DNA of 64,000 nt from Microglena sp. YARC (Eukaryota > Chlorophyta > Chlorophyceae > Chlamydomonadales > Chlamydomonadaceae), in contig CM039462.1 in the NCBI GenBank assembly GCA_022414725.1, positions 44,098,993-44,162,992 of the forward strand, written 5' to 3'. Of the stretch, positions 56,110 to 64,000 are shown in pieces. Every line of letters begins with the position of its first letter. Positions within the stretch are counted from its first letter, which is position 1. The notes beneath the pieces are model-generated. The model had not been told where the DNA came from, searched no databases, and saw nothing but the letters and a program-made list of their open reading frames with translations. Position numbers and translations under genes: made by a program.

Positions 56110-56390
56110 TAATCTATTCTGAGTTGAATAGTCCAGTAGGGCAGCTTTTGATTACCGCCATTAAAGACTGAGTACTTGCCAAAACTACCTACTCACATAT
56201 TTTGTTTAAATATATTCTGAGTTGAATAGTCCAGTAGGGCAGCACTCTCAATTATGGCCATTGAAGATTTTGTATTTTCAGAAACTGCCAACACACAGAT
56301 CTATTATGAGTACAATAGTCCTGTAGGGCAGCACTCTCGATTACCACCACTGAAGACCTCAGTACTTGCCGAAACTACCTACTCACGGAT
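56110..56390. repeat. exon echoes of gene C's last exon tail
   Basis: Copies near 56,115-56,175, 56,215-56,270 and 56,295-56,370 repeat CTGAGTTGAATAGTCCAGTA, GGGCAGCACTCTCGATTA and GAAGAC...GTACTTGC. They copy the end of the C coding sequence (stop at 56,391-56,393) and up to 90 bp of exon, placed after the stop. Confidence 0.9.
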
Positions 56391-59300
56391 CTATTCCGAG
56401 TTGAATAGTCCAGTAGGGCAGCACTCTCGATTACGGCCACTGAAGACGGAGTACTTGCAGAAACTGCCAACACACAGGTCTTCCAAGGTTGGACATGCGG
56501 AACCATACTGGAGGGTGTAGCACAGCTGAATACCCCCAGGCCTGGTAATACCCTCGACATACGTGAAGTTCAAGTTTGTGAATTTTAAAGACCTGTGAGT
56601 GTCCAAAGATACTGCGCTTGAAGCTTTTCCATTCACTGTCATGTCTTGGATGGAGTGGAGACACGTAGCATCTGAAGAAGGCAGGGTGTGGCAGGGTGGG
56701 TTAGGGTGGGTTAGGGTTGGTAAGGGTTGGTTAGGGTTGGTTGGATGGAGTGGAGACACGTGGCCTCTGAAGAAGGCAGGGGTGTGGGAGGGTGGGTTAG
56801 GGTTGGTTAGGGTTGGTTGGATGGAGTGGAGACACGAGGACTCTGAAGACAGCAAGAGTGTGGGAGGGTGGGTTAGAGTTGGTTAGGGTTGGTTGGAGGG
56901 TGGGTAAGGGTGGGTTGGAGGGTGGGTAAGGGTTGATTAGGGTTGGTTGGATGGAGTGGAGACACGAGGACTCTAAAGACAGCAAGAGTGTGGGAGGGTG
57001 GGTTAGAGTTGGTTAGGGTGGGTTGGAGGGTGGGTAAGGGTGGGTTGGAGGGTGGGTAAGGGTTGATTAGGGTTGGTTAGGGTTGGTTGGATGGAGTGGA
57101 GACACGTGGCCTCTGAAGAAGGCAGGAGTGTGGGAGGGTGGGTTAGGGTTGGTTAAGGTTGTTTGGAGGGTGGGTAAGGTTTGGTTGGATGGAGTGGAGA
57201 CACGTGGCCTCTGAAGAAGGCAAGAGTGTGGGAGGGTGGGTTAGGGTTGGTTAGGGTTGGTTGGAGGTTGGGTTGGGGTTGGATGGAGGGTGGTTTAGAG
57301 TTGGTTGGGGGGTGGGTTGGGGTTGGTTACTTGGAGGGTGGGTAAGGGTTGGACGGTTGGTTGGATGGTGGGTTAGGGTTGGATGGTTGGAGATGTGGGT
57401 GACCTCCCCCGACTCCAGGAAGAAGGTCGCGATCGAGGCGATGGCGTTGTTGTCGGTCATCAGGGCCGACCTAGTATCTTTGTGGAACCCCAGTGCGACG
57501 CGCTGTCCCCCAACCTCCTTGGCAGAGCCATACGTTTTTTGTGTGTGTGACCCCAGTGCAAATTGAGTGATTCCGTGCAACCCCAGTGCGACCCCCGACC
57601 CCAGTGCAACCCCCGACCCCCGACCCTCAACCCCAGTGCAACCCCAGTGCGAACCCGAGTGCGCTGCCCCCCAATCCCCCTGGCAGAGCCAGTAATCAGG
57701 CTTGCAAACTTTAAATCAACAGAGCTTGATTGTATCACTTGTTATCTTTGACTACAGCCCAAATTGCACTCACCACTTTGTAAATGGATTTGGGGCAAAT
57801 CCGCATGTTTGATCACTTGTAGAGTCTGGCTAAAGCCAAACTTGCCCACACCACTTTGTAAATGGATTTTGGTCATATCCGCATGCTTGATCATTTGTAA
57901 AGACTGACTAAAGCCAAACTTGCACTCAAAAAATGCAATAAGAATCGCACAATGAAATTATCATCCCAGATGAGATGATCATTTAACTATATTGTAGAAT
58001 TAAATGATCACTGTAGCACATACTCAGGGCCCCGTCAGTAACACAATTGTTTGGGATTCAGTTTATCAGTGCTTTTTCTTTTTAAGCCCTTCCTACACGG
58101 TTAGGCAAGTCCCTTTAGCATATTTGGCCTACCCCTGGACTATAACAACATACATACAACATACATACAACATACATGCATACACTCACCACTTTGTAAA
58201 TGGATTTGGGACATATCCGCATGTTTGATCACTAGTTGACTTTGACTACAGCCAAACTTGCACTCACCACTTTGTAAATGGATTTTGGACATATCTGCAT
58301 GGCAGCAGGATGGTTAAGGTTCCTCGTCGCACAGTCCTGATGCAATTTTGTCTACATAGACTGACATGCAAACCTTGAGCCCGCTGATCCCAGAGACTGG
58401 GTTGTAGTAGTTTTCTTGCTGGGAGGCAATCTTCAGGCGCCAGGGAGAATGCAAAAGACTGAAACACAAGAGGGTGGGAGAGGGGTGGGGTAGTGAGGGC
58501 AGAGGGGAGAGGGGTGAGGGGTGAGGGGTGAGGGGTGAGAGAGGGGTGGGGTAGTGAGGGAGAGGGGTGAGGGGTGAGGGGTGAGGGGTGAGGGGTGAGA
58601 GAGGGGTGGGTAGTGAGGGGAGAGGGGTGAGGGGTGAGGGGTGAGGGGTGAGGGGTGAGGGGTGAGGGGTGAGAGGGGTGGGGTAGTGAGGGGAGAGGGG
58701 TGAGGGGTGAGGGGTGAGGGGTGAGAGAGGGGTGGGTTAGTGAGGGGAGAGGGGAGAGGGGTGAGGGGTGAGGGGTGAGGGGTGAGAGAGGGGTGGGGTA
58801 GTGAGGGGAGAGGGGTGAGGGGTGAGAGAGGGGTGGGATAGTGAGGGGAGAGGGGTGAGGGGTGAGGGATTAGAGAGGGGTGGGGTAGTGAGGGAGAGGG
58901 GAGAGGGGAGAGGGGTGAGGGGGTGAGACAGGGGGTGGGGTAGTGAGGGGAGAGGGGTGAGGGGTGAGGGGTGAGAGAGGGATGGGGTAGTGAGGGGAGA
59001 GGGGAGAGGGGTGAGGGGAGAGGGGAGAGGTATATTCGTATTGAATTCATATTATATTAATGTGCGGCACCACTCTCGATTACTCACTGTGTGTTGCACT
59101 TATATTCATTTTCATATGCATACTCATATTTATATTCATATTATATCAATATTAGTAATTTCATCATATTCATGCTCATATTTATATTCGTATTATATCA
59201 ATATTATCAATTTAATCATATACATGCTTATATTTATATTCGTATTATACTAAATTACTCACTGTGTGTTGCACTCATATTCATACTCATATTCATACTC

Positions 59301-61500
59301 ATATACACTCATTTCATATTATATTTATATTCATATCCACATTTATATCCATATGTATATTATATGTATATTCGTATGCAGTGCCACTCTCAATTACTCA
59401 CTGTGTGTTGCACTCATATCCATATTACATTTATACTCATATTATATACATATTCATATTATATTTATATTCATATTATATTTATATTCATATTATATTT
59501 ATATTCATATTACATTTATATTCATATTACATTTATATTCATATTATATTCATATTCATATTATATTTATATTCATATTATATCAATATTAGTAATTTCA
59601 TCATATTCATGCTCATATTTATATTCTTATTATATCAATATTATCAATTTAATCATATACATGCTCATATTTATATTCGTATTATACTAAATTACTCACT
59701 GTGTGTTGCACTCATATTCATACTCATATTCATACTCATATACACTCATTTCATATTATATTTATATTCATATCCATATTTATATCCATATGTTTATTAT
59801 ATGTATATCCATATGCAGTGCCACTCTCAATTACTCACTGTGTGTTGCACTCATATCCATATTACATTTATATTCATATTATATTCATATTCATATTATA
59901 TTTATATTTATATTCATATTATATTTATATTCATATTATATTTATATTCATATTACATTTATATTCATATTACATTTATATTCATATTATATTCATATTC
60001 ATATTATATTCATATTCATATATATATTTATATTCAATATTACATTTATATTCATATTTATATTCATATTCATATTATATTTATATTCATATTATATTCA
60101 TATTCATATTTTCATATTCATATTATATTCATATTACATATTATATTCATATTTATATAATATATATTCATATTCATATTACATTTATATTCATATTACA
60201 TTTATATTCATACATTTATATTCATATTCATATTACATTTATATTCATATTATATTTATATTCATATTACATTTATATTCATATTATATTTATATTCATA
60301 TTATATTTATATTCATATTACATTATATTCATATTACATTTATATTCATATTATATTTATATTCATATTAGATTTATATTCATATTATATTTTATATTCA
60401 TATTATATTCATATTCATATTATATTAATATTCATATTACATTTATATTCATATTATATTTATATTCATATTATATTTATATTCATATTATATTAATATT
60501 CATATTACATTTATATTCATATTATATTCATATTCATATTACATTTATATTCATATTATATTTATATTCATATTACATTTATATTCATATTATATTTATA
60601 TTCATATTATATTTATATTCATATTACATTTATATTCATATATTACATTTATATTCATATTACATTTATATTCATATTACATTTATATTCATATTATATT
60701 TATATTCATATTTATATTTCATATTATATTTATATTCATATTACATTTATATTCATATGATATTTATATTCATATTATATTTATATTCATATTACATTTA
60801 TATTCATATTATATTTATATTCATATTATATTTATATTCATATTACATTTATATTCATATGATATTTATATTCATATTACATTATATTCATATTTATATT
60901 TATATTCATATTCATATATTTATATTCATATTATATTTCATATTCATATTACATTTATATTCATATTATATTTATATTCGTATTATATTTATATTCATAT
61001 TATATTTATATTCATATGCAGCTTGCCACTCCAGGTGACTCACTGTGTGTCACACTCGCAAAAGGGGAATCCTCCGATGATTGGGGGGAAGGGTGGGCTT
61101 GGAGCCAAGGATGGCTGCTTGCCTGGGGAAGGTGGAGGAGCTAGGGGGGAGGCAGGTGGGGAAGGGGAGGGGGCTTGTGCTGGCCCGGGGGCAGCTGGGG
61201 GAGGCCGGGGTAGAGGCGAAGGGGGTGGTGTAGGAGGAGGCCGGGGGCTGTTTACTGGTTGCAGTGGTGGCCGTGGAGATGCAGGGGATTGAGGGAAGTT
61301 AGGGGTGCTGGGAAGCATAGAAGGCCATAGGGGTGGCGGCTGCGTATGATAGGGGCAGTAGATGTCTTGCCACCAACCATGCCCTCCGCATGTACCTGAA
61401 TAACAGATAGTGAGGGCCTTAGTTAGATGGTTTGTTCGTTCTTCCGTTCGTTCGTTCGTTCATTCGTTCGTTCAACCTTCGTTTGTTTGTTTGTTTGCTT

Positions 61501-61549
<49 letters not shown>

Positions 61550-64000
61550 ATATTTTGTTACATAGTGAGGGCCTTAGCTTGGGGGGGGTGCGGGGTAGAC
61601 CGACCCCAACCCCCCAACCAACCAGCCAACCAACCAACCCAGAGACTCTGCCACCAACCAACCAACCAACCAACCAACCCAGAGACTCTGCCACCAGCTT
61701 CCAACCCAGCAACCAACCAACCCAGAGACTCTGCCACCAACCAACCAACCAACCAACCAACCGATCAACCTACCAACCAACCCGAAGAGTCTGCCACCAG
61801 CTTCCAACCCAGCAACCAACCAACCAACCAATCAACCTACCAACCAACCCAGCAACCAACCAACCCAGCAACCAACCAACCCAGCAACCAACCAACCCAG
61901 CAACCAACCAACCCAGAGATTCTGCCACCAGCTTCCAACCCAGCAACCAACCAACCCAGAGACTCTGCCACCAACCAACCAACCAACCAATCAACCTACC
62001 AACCAACCGACTTAGACAGTCTGCCACCAGCTTTCTAGCCAGCTACCCAGTAACCCAGCTCTCACATCTCACCCCGCCTACCCACCGATTTCTTTTCATG
62101 TCCCCTATCAGCATAGGCACAGGGTAAAATTGCAAAATGTATTATACCCCCCCCACAGCCCCCTATAACATTTTTCTAAAGTAATATAGAAGGGGGAGCC
62201 TGTTTAAACATTTTTATTGTTTAGTATCCCAAGTTTAGTATACCAAATATAACTCACTGCCACTTGTTTATGTTTAAACTTTCATTTTTTTGTTTAACCC
62301 AATAGGACTCACTTCCACCGAAGTATGCATCTCGGCATTGCAGGTCGAATACGTTGCCAGCTAGGGATGCATAGAACTCGGTGGCAAATCTCTGAAAAAA
62401 GAGATCGTCGTCTGTTTGATTTGCCAGTGTGGCCTGCAGAGTAGGAAGTTGGGGGAAGAGTGTGGGGCAGTTGAGGGGAAGAGTGAGGGACAGGGGAAGG
62501 GGAGAGGGGAAGAGTGAGGGACAGGGGAAGGAGAGAGGGGAGGAGTGAGGGACAGGGGAAGGAGAGAGGGGATGAGTGAGGGAAAGGGGAAGGGGAGAGG
62601 GGAAGAGTGAGGGGGGCCCTCCGACTTTTATGACATTTCCATGTGGTACAAAAGTTGGTACCCCGAGATTATTTTGTTATATTTCTGTAACACACATTTA
62701 TCCACCCCTTCAGTTCAAAACTGTATTGCTATGGAAGGCCTTTGTGGTCCAAGGTTCATTAGTTTGAAGAGTTTGGCCCTGCAGATTTTACATCACCCAC
62801 CCCCTCACACACACACACACTTTGTGACTAGTCACAAAAAATGGCACCACCAACCAGTAAGTGGTAAGGCACGACTGAGCAAGACACGAGTGAACAAGCT
62901 AGTCCCACCTAACATGAAAAGACAGTGGTCAAGAGAAAAAAGACGAATCCTGTATTTTCCCCAGATTTAAAAGTTGTAAACCCTAAAAACTAGCAGCACC
63001 CCTAGTTCACAGCCCACTCACATTTATATATATAATATTTAGCCCACCTTGATGAGAATGTAGTTTGGAGAGAAGAAGCTGCAGTAAAACGGCTCCAATG
63101 GTTGAATGCCGCCCAAGTACATGTTGGTTACAAAGGTGGCCAGATGTTGGCATGTAAAATTTGTGTAGTCATAGACTTGGAATTTATGAATCTCCACAAT
63201 GACACTACAGTTGATTGTGGGAAGAGGAGGCTGAGGTGGTGCTGGAGGACGAGGTGGGAGGGTGAGGTGTATGAGGGGGAGAGGGGAAGGGAGGGGGAGG
63301 CGCGGTGGGATGGAGGGGGGGGGAGGAGGGGGACTTTGTGGGGGAAGGGGAGGAGGGGGGAGGGGGGTTGCCGGGGGGGGGAGGTGCGGGTGGTGGCGGA
63401 GGTTGGGGGGAGGGAGGAGGAAGTGGGGGGGGAGGAGGAGGAGGGTAGGGTGGGGGGTGGAGGAAGTGGTGGTGGGGGGAGAGGAGGGGAAGGTGGGGGA
63501 GGAGGAGGAAGTGGTGGGGGAGGAGGAGGAGGGGAAGGGGGGGGAGAGGAGGAAGGAAGCTTGTGGGGGAGGAGGAGAGGGGTAAGGGGGGGACGGAGGA
63601 GGAAGGGGGGGGGGAGGTCTGTAGGAGGTGTAGGGGGAAGGCGGACAGGGGGGGGGATATTGGGGGATCATCAGGAGCAAACAGGAGAGGACTAGGTCTA
63701 GGGTTTGGAAATGGAGGTCTTGGTGGATTGGTCTATCTTTGGGAGGTGGCGGGTGGTGGAGGGAGGAAGGGCGGAGCGGTGGCTGAGGGGGAGGTTCCGG
63801 GGCAGAGGATATGGAGGGTGGGTGGGGAGGAGGAGGGGGGCTTGGTGGTGGTGGGGGGAAGAGGGGGAGGAGGTGGTTGCAGGTTTGCCAGGGGGGGCGG
63901 TGCGGTGGTGGAGGGTGGGAGAGGGGGGAGAGGAGATGGGGGGGGGAGAGGAGGGGTGGGGGGGGGAAGTGGTGGGGGAGGAGGAGGAGGAGGAGAGAGG
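56391..64000 (-). CDS. gene C: pherophorin-domain protein, 3' five exons, with an in-frame stop
   Basis: Exons seen: from the window edge or within it to 63048; 62433-62313; 61395-61044; 58458-58268; 56671-56391. All phases match and the order is that of genes A and B: Pro-rich rod (63.2-64 kb), module R3 (CSVIVEIHKF, FYCSFFS, DAYFGG, GWWQDIYC), a second Pro-rich rod, pherophorin domain 2 (FPFCEC, LLHSPWRL, CKYSVF, ECCP) and stop TAG. The exon at 58,458-58,268 has TAA at 58,314-58,316 just before the conserved CC pair. Either the copy is a pseudogene, or the base is wrong, or the stop is read through; the conserved sequence downstream of it argues that loss is recent. The Pro-rich part at 63.7-64 kb changes frame in G-runs. 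The 5' half lies outside the window. Confidence 0.75.
56690..57390. repeat. exon echoes of gene C's last exon, 5' end, in a GGGTTAGGGTTGG array
   Basis: Five copies of GGATGGAGTGGAGACACG plus TGGCCTCTGAAGAAGGCAG (56,750, 56,820, 56,955, 57,090, 57,190) repeat the first 30 bp of the last exon and its CTTCAG acceptor. Between them run telomere-like GGGTTAGGGTTGGTTAGGGT tracts. Confidence 0.9.
57765..58267. repeat. exon echoes of gene C exon with SPWRL, 3' end
   Basis: True exon end 58,268. CACTCACCACTTTGTAAATG/GATTTGGGACATATCCGCAT recurs at 57,770, 57,848 and 58,186 with its donor and about 30 bp of exon, joined by GATCACTTGT...CTGACTAAAGCCAAACTTG spacers. A Rep-C element sits between the second and third copies. 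Confidence 0.9.
58465..59035. repeat. GGGGTGAGGGGTGAGG minisatellite
   Basis: GAGGGGTGAGGGGTGAGAGA/GGGGTGGGGTAGTGAGGGGA blocks of about 60 bp repeated eight or nine times, abutting the acceptor of the C exon at 58,458. Confidence 0.95.
59090..61020. repeat. 1.9-kb AT-rich satellite in a gene C intron
   Basis: Core units TATTCATATTATATT and TATTCATATTACATT repeat over a hundred times. In its first part a larger block of about 430 bp (with CACTGTGTGTTGCACTCATA and TATATCAATATTAGTAATTT) is itself duplicated. CACTGTGTGTTGCACTCATA echoes the donor of the C exon at 61,044 (CACTGTGTGTCACACTCGCA). Confidence 0.95.
61435..61552. repeat. GTTC and GTTA tetranucleotide microsatellites
   Basis: CGTTCGTTCGTTCATTCGTT, then GTTTGTTTG and twelve or so GTTA units, in gene C. 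Confidence 0.95.
61605..62035. repeat. CCAACCAACCCAGAGACTCTGCCACC minisatellite
   Basis: AACCAACCAACCCAGAGACT, CTGCCACCAGCTTCCAACCC and AGCAACC in variable order, in the intron before the C exon at 61,395. Confidence 0.95.
62450..62615. repeat. GAGTGAGGGACAGGGGAAGG tandem repeat
   Basis: Five units of about 31 bp next to the acceptor of the C exon at 62,433. Confidence 0.9.
62620..63047. other. gene C intron, otherwise unremarkable
   Basis: No gene is seen. A CACA tract lies at 62,808-62,820. The plus-strand open frame 62,641-62,970 has no known domain. Confidence 0.4.

Noticed and set aside
59701..61038. 445-codon plus-strand frame rich in Tyr, Ile and His
   Set aside because: It runs through the TATTCATATTATATT satellite and is opposite an intron of gene C; the reading frame is a product of the repeat.
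61555..62127. 190-codon frame rich in Gln, Pro, Asn and Thr
   Set aside because: Direct translation of the CCAACCAAC minisatellite.

Overview
This window reads as nuclear DNA of a green alga, most likely of the Chlamydomonadales. The basis is three secreted, proline-rich proteins with pherophorin-type domains (hallmarks FPxCxC, SPWRL, a CC pair and a closing CCP), GT-AG introns of up to about 3.4 kb, and dense simple repeats. The species cannot be read from the sequence. Most of the window is intron or repeat; only about 10 kb is coding.

Layout. 1-2,748 (+): the 3' part of a non-LTR retrotransposon, with RNase H, a zinc knuckle and an endonuclease-like ORF. 4,544-9,069 (+): a complete four-exon gene for the catalytic subunit of protein phosphatase 2A. 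Its last exon is 14 nt and lies 2.86 kb from the third. 12,350-64,000 (-): a tandem array of three related genes, named here A (33,135-12,350, 14 exons, 1,053 aa), B (49,610-33,881, 12 exons, about 1,436 aa) and C (window edge to 56,391, five 3' exons seen). Between B and C, 49.6-56.4 kb holds repeats, a 1.7-kb element with 257-bp direct repeats and a 5-bp target duplication, and an 86-bp perfect palindrome.

Proteins A and B share one plan: signal peptide, pherophorin domain 1, a Cys-rich module (R0), a Pro-rich linker, modules R1, R2 and R3, a Pro-rich rod, pherophorin domain 2. The module is about 110 aa and occurs four times per protein. B also has three PAN/Apple-like domains, two of them on separate symmetric phase 1-1 exons of 219 bp. 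C shows R3, rod and domain 2. They are probably extracellular-matrix or cell-wall glycoproteins. I joined the exons by hand; every junction keeps frame, and equivalent A and B exons match in phase and often in length.

The most unusual signal is that nearly every exon of the multi-exon parts of A, B and C is accompanied, in the flanking intron or just past the stop codon, by one to five partial copies of its own end. These keep the splice acceptor or donor and some 30-90 bp of exon, and are separated by microsatellites. I call them exon echoes.

The array also shows decay or rearrangement: an in-frame TAA in C, two compensating frameshifts in C-runs in B, and a 2.4-kb intronless 3' exon in B where A has eight exons and C has several.
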